DNA from: a bacterium | GTDB lineage: Bacteria; Bacteroidota; Ignavibacteria; Ignavibacteriales; Ignavibacteriaceae | Direction of reading: 5' to 3' | Assembly (NCBI GenBank): GCA_016716565.1 | Contig: JADJWC010000001.1 | Coordinates: 1,364,001 to 1,428,000, forward strand | Length of the DNA stretch: 64,000 nt | In this document: positions 53,048 through 64,000 of the stretch, one piece after another | Numbering within the stretch: position 1 is the stretch's first letter | How the letters are laid out: every line of letters starts with the position of its first letter | Made by a program: the position numbers and the translations under genes | Notes under the pieces: model-generated | What the model was told of the DNA's origin: nothing | Database searches by the model: none | What the model saw: the letters and a program-made list of their open reading frames with translations, nothing else

Positions 53048-55845
53048 ATGAAGAAGCGTTCCATAATGCTTCTTGCACTCTTATTGTTATTAAGTGCAGG
53101 CAGCAAGTTTCTATTTGCTCAGGGAGAGACAAGCGATCCACGGATATGGTCTGTGGTGAAACTGGATCCCAGAGGTTCTAATAAAATCGATGTACCAGCT
53201 ACCAACTGGATTCCCGCAGAACCAATAACAAGATATTTTGGAAATGCAGATGCAACTGTAGGACCAAATTTTAGAGTTAAACCTGGAAATACAACACAAA
53301 CTGAGCTTAGCATTGATGTTCATCCAACTAATTCAGACATAGTCTTTGGGTCATCAAATGCATCTAATTGGCCATTTTCATCTTTCTATGGAACCGGTGT
53401 CTACTGGTCATTGGATGGAAGTGTTAATTGGATCGGTTATGATCAACCTCCATTCGGCTCAAACTCAGGTGATCCGGTTTCTGTTATTGGCGTAGATGGT
53501 CGATTTTACGAAAACTATATTAATAATTCCTATGGCCAGGGAGTTGCTGTTTCCACAAATAATGGTGTAAACTGGACAACATATACAGTTGCACCAAATC
53601 CAGGACAGCTTGCAGACAAAAACCATTATATGGTAGACAAAACACTTACCAGTCCCTATGTCAATAGATCATATTGCGCCTGGACAGATTTTGGCGGAGC
53701 TACCGATGGAGAAGTAGTTTTAAGATATTCAACAAATTTCGGGCAGACCTGGTCAGCAAATATTAATGTATCCGGAACGCTTACTCCGCTTAGCGACGCT
53801 TTTGCACAAGGCAATAATATTCAAACCGGACCTAGTGGTGAACTTTATGTCACCTATGCAATTTATGATGCTAACTGGACTGATGGCGAAGATGCAATCG
53901 GTTTTTCCAAATCAACCAATGGTGGTACCACGTGGACTCACGTGCGTGCCTATAACCAGGTTAATTTTGGAATAAGAGGAAATCTTTCAAGTAAAAATGG
54001 AATAAGAGTTTCTTCATTCCCGTCACTGGCAGTTGACAGATCTGGTGGTCCTCGTAATGGATGGATTTATATAACTTATCCGCAAAGAGGTGTTGCACCT
54101 GCTGGCAGTGATCCGGATATCGTTTTAATCAAATCTACTGATGGCGGGACAACATGGTCTGCACCTGTTCGTGTGAACGACGATGCATTAAACAACGGTA
54201 AAGATCAATATTTCCCATGGTGTACTGTTGATCAGGCTACAGGTCAATTAATGATAATCTTCTACGACAGCCGTGATGTTCCCAATAATCAGGCGGATGT
54301 TTATATGGCTGCATCTGTTAACGGTGGAGTTACGTTCGAAAACTTTAAAGTCAGTGATCAGTCGCATACACCTACACCAATTAGTGGTTTAGCTGGTGGT
54401 TATGCTGGAGATTATATTGGTGTTGCAGCTCTCGGTGACAAAGCATTTCCGTTCTGGGCAGATAACAGGCTTGGTAGTGATCACTATCAGGCATGGACTG
54501 CATCAGTTGAGTTTGGTCCACCGTGTCCAATAGATCCTCCATCAAATCCAAGTCCTGCAAATGGAGCAACTGGTTTACCACTTAATGGTAACACTGCAAG
54601 CTGGACAAACGGTGCCGGTGCCACTCAGATCGAAGTATGGTTTGGAACAGTAGGAAATCTAACTCAGGTTTATAATGGTGTACCAATAACTTCACTCTCA
54701 TTAGCAGGGCTTGAACCTCTGACTTATAACACAACTTATGCATGGCAGATTAAAGGAAAGAATGATACCTGTACCGTGGCAGGACCGATCTGGACATTTA
54801 CCACAATGCAGGATCCTAATCTGAATTTCTGGTGTGATGAATTCACTAACTTTAATAACTGGACTGTTGTTGGCCCATTGGGAACAACAAACTGGTCAGC
54901 AAATAACTCTTCAAGTGCTGGTGGGCAGCTCCCGAATTAAGAATGAGCTGGACTCCTTCATTCAATGGAGTATCAGTGATTAGATCAGTTGCAATTCCAT
55001 TGTTGAATAATACACTTACAAATTACTCTTTCAATTATTATTTTGATTGGTATGCTGATCCAAGCGGAACAGTAACTGTTGGAATTACATACGATGGAGG
55101 TACTACAGTTACTCCTCTTTATAATCAGGTAAATGCAACAGGAAATGTTGGTCCGCAATTAATGACAGGCAGTTTTACAACACCAGCGTCTGGTGCTTCA
55201 AACGCTCAATTGGTAATTACTTTTAACGGAAACTCATTTAATAATGATAATATTTACTGGGACGATATGTGTCTCGATTGGGTAGTTCCCGTAGAACTGA
55301 CATCATTTAATGCAATAGCAAATGATGATGAAGTAGAATTAAACTGGACGACAGCAACAGAAACAAACAACCGTGGATTCAATGTTGAAAGAATGAGTTC
55401 AGCAGGCGAATTTGTTCAAATAGGATTCATTGAAGGAAAAGGTACTACAACTGAAACACAAACTTATTCATTTGTAGATACGAAGCTCCAGGCTGGAAAC
55501 TATACTTACAGACTGAAACAGGTAGATTTCGACGGAACGTACACATATTCATCAGAAGTAAGTGTAGAAGTTGAATTACCGCTTGAGTATACATTAGAGC
55601 AGAACTATCCGAACCCATTCAATCCAACGACAACAATAAAGTATGCAATAGCAGAAGATGGATTCGTAAAGCTGGCAGTATACAATATGCTGGGAGAGGA
55701 AGTAGCAACGATAGTAAACAATATACAGAAAGCAGGAAGATACGAAGTTAGCCTCGATGCCGGTGAATTATCAAGCGGCGTTTATGTATACAGAATAGAA
55801 ACCGCAAACTTCAAATCAGCAAAGAAACTTATGTTAATGAAGTAA
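53048..55845 (+). pseudogene. Secreted sialidase-like protein with T9SS tail, one-base frameshift
   Basis: About 932 residues if repaired. Start ATG 53048, signal peptide to FLFAQ. Body parallels the 49939 protein throughout (TELSIDVHPTNSDIVFGSSNASNWP, STNNGVNW, STDGGTTW, FPWCTVDQATGQLMIIFYDSRD), followed by FN3-like, jelly-roll-like and linker modules and a type II T9SS tail. At about 54921 GGTGGGCAGCTCCC reads GGQLPN-stop; GGTGGGGCAGCTCCC would read GGAAPELRMSW, matching its paralogues. One G lost from a run of four. With it the length is 2799 bases, exactly 933 codons. The second part continues in frame to 55845. Confidence 0.9.
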
Positions 55846-55882
55846 TTGCATTGAGATAATTCTAAGTCTGAATGAAGACATT

Positions 55883-55909
55883 AAAGCCCTGCATTGCCGG
55901 GGCTTTTTA
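55883..55909 (+). terminator. Intrinsic terminator
   Basis: AAAGCCCTGC-ATT-GCCGGGGCTTT with one mismatch, followed by TT and A/T-rich sequence, 37 bp after the stop. Confidence 0.82.
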
Positions 55910-56096
55910 TTTACCGCTATTTGGGTTAGAATATCTGCAAATGATTTTCTAATTTTAGATTGTAATTTAATTTTTGAGATACATTACCAGATAGATACTG
56001 GAATGCTTAGATGAAAATATAAAATCCATCTTAATCAAATCGATCGTCATTCCCTGTATCCTTATCGTTCTATAAATATTTTAGCTGAGGTCTAAT

Positions 56097-58969
56097 ATGA
56101 AATTTTATACTTACCTTTTTTTAATAATTATTGTTTCTTTTAGTAAACTTTTTTCGCAGGATTCAGAATATTATCTCATCTCTTTATCATTAAAAAATGA
56201 TCAAGTTAAAAATAAGATTGAAAGTCTCAGCCTTCCTGTGATCTATCTTAATGATGAAAAACTGATAACTGTCATTTCCTTAGAAAAACTTTTAAACTTG
56301 AATCTTACGGAATAAGTTACTCCGAGCTGGATCAATGCACATCATCAGATAAGTTCACCATAATCAGTTCAAAGAAAGAATATGATTTGATATCAAAACC
56401 GGGAATTGAACAGATAGTTTATAAAGGAACTGATTTCGCAATAGTCAAAAACACTGCCCTCAGAGCTGAAGACGCTTTACTTAATGGTTTTAAAATTGTC
56501 GAACTGAATGGAAGCAGTATTTTTAAAAAAGAGAAAAGAATCTGGAACTTTGATAAGTCTCAATTAAGTGATTCGCTAATTATGCAAATAACATCTTCTG
56601 TAAATCAGGATAGTGTAAGGTATGTAATTCAGAGTCTCCAAAATTTTCAAACCCGATTTCTCCTAGCTGATACCCGAGATGCTGTAGCCGAGTGGATAAA
56701 AAACAGGTTCTTGGAAATAGGTATGACAGATGTAGTGATTGATTCGTTTCAATATCAGGGAACGTGGCAGAAAAATGTTGTGGCTACTTTACCAGGCATT
56801 TATGAACCGCAAGTATACAACATTGTTGGAGGGCATCACGATTCTTACTCATCGGGCAATCCGATGGTTTTTGCACCCGGAGCTGATGATAATGCAAGTG
56901 GGACAGCAGCAGTGATTGAGATAGCCAGAGTCATTAAAGCAAATAATTATCAGCCGGAATCAACTATTAAGTTTATAACTTTTGCAGCAGAGGAATATGG
57001 TTTGTGGGGCAGTGTAGATTATGCTCAGAAAGCTTTAAACTCCGGAATGAATATTAAGATAATGATTAATCACGACATGATAAGCCACACAAATTATCCG
57101 GCCACACAAAGCAAGGTTGATATAAACCGATACAGTGGATTTGAATATCTGCGTGACCTTGCTTTTTATTGTGTTGAGAATTATTCAATACTCGAACCGA
57201 GCAATGGTGGTCAAAACAGTTCTGGTTCAGACAGTTATTCATTCTGGGAACGTGGATTTCCGTCAGTATATTTTGAAGAAAATAATTTTAGTCCATTCTA
57301 TCACTCACCGGCTGACACAATCGGGAACTACAGTATGGAATATTGTGCCGAGGTGATCAAATCTTCCTGTGCCACTTTAATTCTAAATATTGTTATGCCG
57401 ACAATGATTCAGAATTATAAACTTGTAGATGCAGGAACCGGCAATTCACTTCTTCTTTCGTGGAGTCGGAATACCGCCCCTGATTTTTATTTTTACAAAA
57501 TTTATATTGGTAATCAATCCGGGGTTTACGATACCGTACTGACCACTACTGATACTACTTTTACTGTAAATGGTTTAATGGAAGGAAATCTTTATTATGT
57601 TGGTGTTTCAGCTTTTGACACTGACGGTTATGAAAGTATGATTGTTGAAAGGTCAGCAACACCATTGGAGTTTCCCACTGCTCCACAGGGCTTTACTGCC
57701 ACTCCTCTCTGGCATCAGGTTAAACTCTTCTGGAATAGGAATAAAGATTACGATTTTTATGGATATAATCTATACCGTTCAGACACTGAAGGTCAGCTTG
57801 GAACTAAACTAAATCAAGATATTCTATTTGATTCATTATATATAGATGAAACTGCGTCGAAGGGAATTTATTATTACTATACTGTTAAAGCAGTAGATAG
57901 TTTGTTGAATGAAAGTATCAATAACATAACATTACGATCTCGAGTAGTTTCGTTGGATCAGGGAATTTTAATAGTTGATGAGACTTCCGATGGAGATGGC
58001 TCAATTATGAATCCAACAGATACTGAAGTTGATGATTTTTACAATGGACTTTTAACTCATTTTAATAATAAGCAGTATGATATGATTGAAGAAGGCCAGA
58101 TTAGTCTGGCAGACCTCGGTGCTTTCTCTACTGTTATCTGGCATGGTAATGATTTTACACATATAACATCTCCGTTTGAGTATAAAAATGAATTGATTAA
58201 GTACCTCGACTTCGGTGGAAAATTTCTTTATACAGGTTATAGACCATCAAAAGCATTCGAAAATATTACCAGTCTTACCAGTACTTTTAGCAGTGGTGAT
58301 TTTATTTTCGATTACCTAAAAATTCAAGAAACAAAAGGAACTCTGGTTGCGTTATTTAATGAAGCAAAAAGCAATGCATCCGGGTATAGTAATATTTTTG
58401 TGGATTCAATGAAGACATTTTCATCAAATAATTATCATTTAAAATATATTGAGATGATCAAATCATCAGCTGATGGCACTGAAATTTTTAATTACGGAAC
58501 AAACTACGATTCAACATCACCGCAAGGATATTTACAAGGTAAACCAGTTGGAGTAGAATATATCGGGAATGATTTCAAAGCCATTACTCTTAGTTTCCCG
58601 CTTTATTATATGAATAAAAATCAGGCGAGATCACTAATCCAATATATCTTAGCAAATAAATTTGATGAAATAATGCCAGTTGATGATTTTGTAAATGAAA
58701 TTCCATCTGCATACCAGTTGTTCCAGAATTATCCAAATCCCTTTAATCCAAGTACAAGTATACAGTATTCTATACCAGAAGACGGATTTGTGAAGCTGGC
58801 AGTATACAATATGCTTGGAGAAGAAGTAGCAACGATAGTGAACAATATACAGAAAGCAGGAAGATACGAAGTTAACTTCAATGCATCAGGATTATCTAGC
58901 GGAGTATATGTATACAGGATAGAAACGACGAATTTCACATCATCAAAGAAGTTTATGTTAATGAAGTAA
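56097..58969 (+). pseudogene. Secreted M28-family metallopeptidase with FN3 domains and T9SS tail, one-base frameshift
   Basis: About 957 residues if repaired. The signal peptide (to LFSQD) lies in the first 72-residue reading frame, which stops at 56315. The sequence just after reads GISYSELDQCTSSDKF in the next frame and runs into the peptidase. TTTTAAACTTG near 56290 with one more A joins them (2874 bases, 958 codons). The zinc aminopeptidase set is complete: VGGHHDSYSSG, GADDNASGTAAVIE, TFAAEEYGLWG, MINHDMI and FYHSPADT. Two FN3-like domains, a further domain (ILIVDETSDGDG ... VIWHGND) and a type II T9SS tail follow. Likely a surface aminopeptidase for external peptides. Confidence 0.9.
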
Positions 58970-59000
58970 TACAGATCAATAATCCGTGATACAGAGTTAA

Positions 59001-59026
59001 AAGTCCCGTTCAGACGGGGCTTTTTT
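59001..59026 (+). terminator. Intrinsic terminator
   Basis: AAGTCCCGT-TCAG-ACGGGGCTT with a G-U pair, followed by TTTT. Flanks match the terminator region at 52741-52789. Confidence 0.88.
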
Positions 59027-59412
59027 ATTTTACAATCAAACATAAGACCAATTTCAGTCTGATTAAAAATTTTTCTGAAATCAGAGGATACGTGTAATTA
59101 TTACAATCACTGACTAAATAAACAGCTAAACTATATTCAGACTCCACTTGATTCTTAAATTTTCATTTAGCAAATTGTTAACGAATCAATTTTAAAATTG
59201 AGGGCGGGCAGGATGGTGCAGTTTTTTTGTCACTACTTTCCTTAATGATGTTGTAGGAGGCAGACAGTGAGGAAGTATCAGTACCTAAAATTTCTTTTCT
59301 TAATTAACTTGCCGGATAATCATATCTGTTCTAAACACTATTATTATTTTTTTTCAGAAGAAATTTTTTCTGATCAATTAAACAATTATTATAAATTATT
59401 AAGGAGGAGAAA
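59027..59412 (+). other. Gap before the small protein gene, with a possible leader ORF
   Basis: Mostly AT-rich. AGGAGG at 59255-59260 stands six bases before GTG 59267, opening a 54-codon frame to 59431 (RKYQYLKFLFLINLP ... LLRRRKC) that overlaps the next start by 19 bases. Its composition looks unconstrained, so it may be chance or a leader peptide. No hairpin of note otherwise. Confidence 0.4.
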
Positions 59413-59730
59413 ATGCCAACAATTGAAATAATCGAAGAGCGAGGTTTCTATCGCGCTAATGATATTGTGGTTAAAGCCGACGACTCAGTCGATATAAAAA
59501 CGAGCATACCAAATAGAATTTTTACAGTTATTATTTCGAATAAAGATGGTTTTTTTAATTTAAATGAAAGTCTTATCGATGAAGATGTTGCATCTGCAAG
59601 TGGTAACATTGTCCTGGGAACTGTCGCTGCAGGTAACGGAGAGGTGGAAAAAACTTATGAAATACATGTTGACAGTGCATCTCCAATTCCGGTAATTGAT
59701 GCGCCGCCTAGAATAATCAGAGTGTCATGA
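59413..59730 (+). CDS. Small beta-rich protein of unknown function
   Basis: 105 residues with an excellent Shine-Dalgarno (AAGGAGGAG). No signal peptide or membrane helix. The sequence alternates polar and hydrophobic residues (FTVIISNKDGFF, GNIVLGTVAAGNGEVEKTYEIHV) and ends in PPRIIRVS, suggesting a small beta-sandwich. I do not recognise the family. It lies 69 bp before the hybrid sensor gene on the same strand and could be its accessory or simply a neighbour. Coding status is supported by the strong ribosome site and sensible composition. Confidence 0.65.
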   Translation: MPTIEIIEERGFYRANDIVVKADDSVDIKTSIPNRIFTVIISNKDGFFNLNESLIDEDVASASGNIVLGTVAAGNGEVEKTYEIHVDSASPIPVIDAPPRIIRVS

Positions 59731-59799
59731 TCAATTAATTCATTTATAAAATATATCTCTGATAGTCATTACTTTTTATTTTATGTGATTAAGATTTAA

Positions 59800-62700
59800 A
59801 TGATTTTCTGTCATAAAATAATTTTAAGCTTTTTATTAGTATCCAGCTTTTTACTTGCTCAAGAAAGCAATATCCAATTCGAGCATCTTTCCTCACAGGA
59901 TGGATTAGCTTCCAACACAGTATTTAGTATCCTGCAGGATAACAAAGGGTTTATCTGGTTTGGTACTTACGACGGATTGGACAGGTATGACGGATACAAG
60001 TTTACCCACTTTCAAAACATTGAAAATGACAGTACAAGTATAAGCGACAATAAAATCCGGACAATGTGTAAAGATGATGACGGTAATCTGTGGATAGGTA
60101 CCTGGAATGATGGATTGAATAAATTGGATCCTATTACTGAAAAATTCACTCGCTACAAGCACAATCCGGATGATCCAACAAGTCTAAGTAGCAATAATAT
60201 AATTTCACTTCGCATCGATAAAACAGGCAATCTTTGGATCGGTACGAATGGTGGTGGATTAAATCAATTCGACATAAAAAATCAGAAATTTTATCATTAC
60301 AAAAACGATCCTGACAATCCTTTAAGTTTAAGTGATAATTCTATTTACTCACTTTATGAAGATCGAAACGGTACTTTGTGGATCGGCACAAATCTGGGCG
60401 GACTGAACCGATTCAATAAAGAAAGCAATACTTTTACTTCTTTTAAACGTAAGCCGGATGATTTAAATAGTATCAGCAGTAACTATATCACATCTATTTT
60501 TGAAGATAAAGCAGGTAATTTATGGATTGGTACTGCAAACGGTAAACTTGATAAGTATGATTTTCGAAGCGGTAGATTTGAACACCATTCCGGTTCTTCA
60601 GATGATTTTAATATAAACAGCTTCATCTGGACTATAATTGAAGATGTGAAGGGAAATTTGTGGATAGGCACTGATAGTAACGGTTTAGTTTTATATGACA
60701 GACAGAAACACCAATTTTTTTCCTATAAACAAATTTCCAGTGATCCAAAATCTCTCAGTGATAATACTATTGTTTCTGCTTACACTGATAGAAGCGGAAT
60801 TTTATGGCTGGGCACCTGGAACAGCGGTATTAATAAATTAAGTCCTTTCAACAAAAAATTCTCGACCTTAGTTCACAATCCTGATGACCCAAACAGCTTA
60901 AGTGGAAACAGCATCTTTCCAATTTATGAAGATAGTTATGGCGATCTTTGGATAGGAACAGATGTGAATGGACTAAATAGATTAGAAAAAGGGTCTAACA
61001 AGATTATAAGATATTTAAACTTACCGAACGATCCATATAGTGTGAGTGGCAATGGCATTAATTCTATTTGTGAGGATGGCACGGGAAATTTATGGATAGG
61101 TACAAATGAAAATGGGTTAAACCAATTTGACAGAAAGAACAACAAATTCATACGGTTTAAAAATATTCCGGGTGATCCTGCCAGTATAAGTAAAAATGCA
61201 ATTTCGCGAATGTTCCTTGATCGTAAAGGTAATTTATGGATTGGTACTGGAAGTGGCGGGCTCAATAAACTTCAAAAAAATAGCACAAAGTTTATTCATT
61301 ATATTCCTGATCCCGATAATCCTAAAAGTATCATGCCACAAACGGTTTTTGCAATTAATGAAGATAGAAATGGTAAAATATGGGTTGGAAGTGATGGCGG
61401 TGGTTTAAGTATGCTGGATGAGAACACGCAGGAGTTTATTCATTTCAAAAATGAACCCGGAAATTTCTCAAGCTTAAGCCACAATTCAGTTTCAGTAATT
61501 CATCTTGATAAAAGTGGAAACCTATGGATAGGTACAAGCGGCGGAGGTCTCAATAAATACATTCCTGCCGAGAAAAAATTTATTCGTTACAAATCTAAAG
61601 ACGGTTTACCTAATGATATGATTTGTGGAATACTCGAGGATAATCATGGTAATTTATGGGTCAGTACATATAAGGGTCTAAGTAAATTTAATCCTCAAAC
61701 TGAAAGCTTTAGAAATTTCGGTGTCGAAGAAGGATTGCAGGGAAATGAGTTTAATAACTGGGCATTCTTCAAGAGAAGAAATGGAATAATGTACTTTGGA
61801 GGTACTAACGGTTTAAGTTTCTTCCATCCTGATAGTCTGGGAGATAATCTAGTTATTCCGCCAATTGTAATTACAGACTTTCAACTTATGCATAAGCCGG
61901 TTCAAATCGGTTACGATTCTGCCTGGGGAAGAACGATCCTCAGTACATCCATAAATGAAACTAAGCAGGTTGATCTGAATTATGATGATAACATTATTTC
62001 TTTTGAATTTTCTGCTCTCGACTTTAATAATCCTGATAGAAATCAATATGCTTATTTTCTTGAAGGATTTGATAAATCGTGGACGCATACCAATGCAAAC
62101 AGAAGAGTGGTTACTTATACAAATCTGGAACCGGGAGAATATAATCTCAGGGTAAGAGGTTCAAATAATGATGGTATCTGGAACGAAGCAGGAACTTCTC
62201 TCAAAATAATTATAAGCCCGCCCTGGTGGTCTTCGTGGTGGTCTTACGTACTTTATGGATTTGTATTGGTAATTGCATTTACAATCTCTACAAGAATTTA
62301 TCTCAACCGTCAGAGATTAAGCACTCAACTTAAGCTCGAACGTGAGCACGCAGAGAAACTTGAAGAAGTTGATAAAATGAAATCAAACTTCTACGCAAAT
62401 ATCTCTCACGAGTTCCGTACACCATTAATGCTGATTCTGGGTCCCGCAGAAAAACTTATTTCAAAACTGAAAGATGATGACGGACAAAAGCAGATCGGAT
62501 TGATAAAAGGCAATGCTAAACGTTTGATTAATCTTATTAACCAGCTGCTCGATCTTTCACGGCTTGAGGCAGGAAGGCTTAAGCTTAATGCAGCGCTTGG
62601 TAATATTTCGCAGTTTGTAAAAGGATTGGCAATGGAATTTGAATCCGTTGCCGAACAGAGAGACATAACACTTAAAATAATTTTAGAGAAAGAGGATATA

Positions 62701-63930
62701 GAAGCTTATTTCGACAGAGAAAAAATGGAAAAGATAATCACCAATCTCTTGTCGAATGCTTTTAAATTTACACCGGCAGGCGGAAGAGTTACTGTTGTAG
62801 TGAAAGAGACAATCCTTCATCAAGTTGAAATTGTTGTCAGAGATTCGGGAATTGGAATTCCAAAAAGCGAGCTACCAAAAATATTCGACAGGTTTTACCA
62901 GGTTGATGGGTCAATAACAAGAGAGCATGAAGGAACCGGAATCGGATTAGCATTAACTAAAGAACTTGTTGAGCTTCATAAAGGAAATATTTTTGTTGAT
63001 AGTGTTGAAGGACACTGGACCGAAGTAAAAATTTCACTTCCACTTGGCAAAGAGCATCTTTTGGAAACCGATATTATTGAACCGTCAGACTATCAATTAA
63101 GGAAAATGGATTCACTTGTGGATTATCTTCAGACAGAAGAGGAAGAAGATGAATCTTTGAGTGAACATCTGATAGACAAAACCATCGTACTTATTGTTGA
63201 GGATAATCCAGATGTCAGGGAGTATGTTAAAGATGCATTGAAAGCGGATTATCACGTTGAAGAAGCAGCAAATGGCGAACAAGGGCTTAGAAAAGCAGAA
63301 AAAATTATTCCTGACTTAATAGTAAGTGACATCATGATGCCTAAAATGGATGGCTATGAGATGACAAGACAATTAAGACAGGATCAAAGGACAAGTCATA
63401 TTCCCATAATTCTTTTAACTGCTAAATCAGATAAAGACAGCAAGCTCCAGGGTTTGGGTCTTGGTGCAGACGATTATCTTATCAAACCGTTCGATTCAGA
63501 AGAGCTTCTTGCCAGAATAAAAAATCTTATTGAAACAAGGAAAATGCTGCAGGAAAAATTTGGGAGCGGAACGGAAGTGTTGCAAAGACCCGCAAAAGCC
63601 AACATAAGCTGTTTCGATGAACAGTTTCTTAGCAGAGTTATGATGGTAATTGAAGAGCACCTCTCTGAAGAACAATTCAGCATAGAAGAATTTGGTAAGG
63701 ACGTCGGTATGAGCAGGTCTCAAATTCATCGAAAATTGAAAGCCCTTACAGGTAAGTCAACAAGTGTATATTTAAGAACTGTAAGATTGGCAAAAGCAAA
63801 GCAAATGATTGAACAGAAAAAGGGGAATATTTCCGATATTTGCTATGCTGTTGGATTCTCTAGTCCTGCCTATTTCAGCCGTTGTTTTAAGGAAGAATTT
63901 GGATACGCCCCAAGCGAGCATACAAGATAA
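59800..63930 (+). CDS. Hybrid two-component system sensor/regulator (HTCS) with AraC-type output
   Basis: 1376 residues. Signal peptide, then fourteen periplasmic regulator-propeller repeats (GNLWIGTNGGGLNQFD style), two seven-bladed propellers, a Y_Y_Y-type domain (about 725-808), TM helix (about 809-835), HisKA with ISHEFRTP (phospho-His about 870), HATPase (NLLSNAFKFTP, DSGIGIP, GTGIGLALTKEL), receiver (VEDNPDVREY, phospho-Asp about 1177 in VSDIMMPKMDG, LLTAKSD, KPF) and a C-terminal AraC helix-turn-helix (about 1275-1376, GMSRSQIHRKLKALTG, YAVGFSSPAYFSRCFKEEFG). All catalytic residues are present. HTCS proteins usually sense glycan fragments and activate adjacent utilisation genes; the target genes may lie beyond the window. 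Confidence 0.95.
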   Translation: MIFCHKIILSFLLVSSFLLAQESNIQFEHLSSQDGLASNTVFSILQDNKGFIWFGTYDGLDRYDGYKFTHFQNIENDSTSISDNKIRTMCKDDDGNLWIGTWNDGLNKLDPITEKFTRYKHNPDDPTSLSSNNIISLRIDKTGNLWIGTNGGGLNQFDIKNQKFYHYKNDPDNPLSLSDNSIYSLYEDRNGTLWIGTNLGGLNRFNKESNTFTSFKRKPDDLNSISSNYITSIFEDKAGNLWIGTANGKLDKYDFRSGRFEHHSGSSDDFNINSFIWTIIEDVKGNLWIGTDSNGLVLYDRQKHQFFSYKQISSDPKSLSDNTIVSAYTDRSGILWLGTWNSGINKLSPFNKKFSTLVHNPDDPNSLSGNSIFPIYEDSYGDLWIGTDVNGLNRLEKGSNKIIRYLNLPNDPYSVSGNGINSICEDGTGNLWIGTNENGLNQFDRKNNKFIRFKNIPGDPASISKNAISRMFLDRKGNLWIGTGSGGLNKLQKNSTKFIHYIPDPDNPKSIMPQTVFAINEDRNGKIWVGSDGGGLSMLDENTQEFIHFKNEPGNFSSLSHNSVSVIHLDKSGNLWIGTSGGGLNKYIPAEKKFIRYKSKDGLPNDMICGILEDNHGNLWVSTYKGLSKFNPQTESFRNFGVEEGLQGNEFNNWAFFKRRNGIMYFGGTNGLSFFHPDSLGDNLVIPPIVITDFQLMHKPVQIGYDSAWGRTILSTSINETKQVDLNYDDNIISFEFSALDFNNPDRNQYAYFLEGFDKSWTHTNANRRVVTYTNLEPGEYNLRVRGSNNDGIWNEAGTSLKIIISPPWWSSWWSYVLYGFVLVIAFTISTRIYLNRQRLSTQLKLEREHAEKLEEVDKMKSNFYANISHEFRTPLMLILGPAEKLISKLKDDDGQKQIGLIKGNAKRLINLINQLLDLSRLEAGRLKLNAALGNISQFVKGLAMEFESVAEQRDITLKIILEKEDIEAYFDREKMEKIITNLLSNAFKFTPAGGRVTVVVKETILHQVEIVVRDSGIGIPKSELPKIFDRFYQVDGSITREHEGTGIGLALTKELVELHKGNIFVDSVEGHWTEVKISLPLGKEHLLETDIIEPSDYQLRKMDSLVDYLQTEEEEDESLSEHLIDKTIVLIVEDNPDVREYVKDALKADYHVEEAANGEQGLRKAEKIIPDLIVSDIMMPKMDGYEMTRQLRQDQRTSHIPIILLTAKSDKDSKLQGLGLGADDYLIKPFDSEELLARIKNLIETRKMLQEKFGSGTEVLQRPAKANISCFDEQFLSRVMMVIEEHLSEEQFSIEEFGKDVGMSRSQIHRKLKALTGKSTSVYLRTVRLAKAKQMIEQKKGNISDICYAVGFSSPAYFSRCFKEEFGYAPSEHTR

Positions 63931-64000
63931 ATAACCCATTTTTAAGCATTTCTGAAAGACTTCGTTAAAAAAGCAACATAGCTGCAAGAGATTGCAACAT

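Noticed and set aside
54943..55845. Separate gene for a 300-residue T9SS-tail protein
   Set aside because: It begins mid-domain (MSWTPSFNGVS) and is the continuation of the frameshifted 53048 gene, as paralogues show.
56097..56315. An independent 72-residue secreted protein before the peptidase
   Set aside because: It holds only a signal peptide and pro-region start. Adding one base fuses it to the peptidase frame, which otherwise lacks a signal peptide.
1..64000. Insertion sequences or integrated elements causing the repeats
   Set aside because: No transposase, integrase, terminal inverted repeats with target duplications or tRNA attachment site were seen. The repeats are better explained by paralogy, conversion and small palindromes.

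Overview
The window is AT-rich and most likely comes from a member of the Ignavibacteria (Bacteroidetes/Chlorobi side). Sixteen large secreted proteins end in a type A type-IX-secretion (T9SS) sorting domain of the form QNYPNPFNPST...GVYFYQL...KKMILLK. That consensus is typical of Ignavibacteriales, and the hybrid one-protein two-component regulator at the right end is a Bacteroidetes-group hallmark. The phylum call is inferred from family knowledge, not computed. No rRNA, tRNA, CRISPR array, transposase or phage gene was seen, and no T9SS machinery genes lie here.

Layout. 1-689: damaged leucyl-tRNA synthetase gene (minus). 1006-17123: nine T9SS cargo genes in a row, mostly seven- or fourteen-bladed beta-propellers (kelch, SBBP-like, YCF48-like), one beta-helix and one sialidase-like protein. 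Three of them carry a shared, apparently structured 5' leader. 17190-19107: toxin-antitoxin pair and purA (minus). 19202-29703: signalling block with three STAS proteins, an ECF sigma factor and anti-sigma factor, an RsbW-type kinase and three SpoIIE/RsbU-type phosphatases. 29828-32456: an unknown duplicated secreted helical protein, a rhodanese and an MBL-rhodanese protein. 32545-41263 (minus): RRM protein, secDF, a nucleoside-salvage run (cdd, tdk, nupC, punA; the last two broken), a methyltransferase and a glycosyltransferase. 41467-58969: seven more T9SS cargo genes with a second type of C-terminal tail, three of them interrupted by apparent one-base deletions. 59413-63930: a small unknown protein and a hybrid sensor/AraC regulator.

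How it fits together. SecDF helps export the signal-peptide-bearing cargo across the inner membrane, and the T9SS (encoded elsewhere) would then take it over the outer membrane. The cargo genes differ in the body but share interchangeable tails. A 918-bp tail segment is almost identical in two genes. Palindromic repeats sit inside tail-coding loops, and one supplies the last codons of two genes. The signalling block looks like a partner-switching network reading several inputs through three phosphatases.

The most interesting signals are the repeated structured leader upstream of three cargo genes, a shared promoter-like motif (TTAGTATTT, 16 nt, TAAYTTTG) upstream of three sialidase-like cargo genes, and mosaic evolution of the sorting tails. 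A caution: six genes carry lesions, nearly all small deletions, so sequencing or assembly error must be excluded before any is called a true pseudogene.
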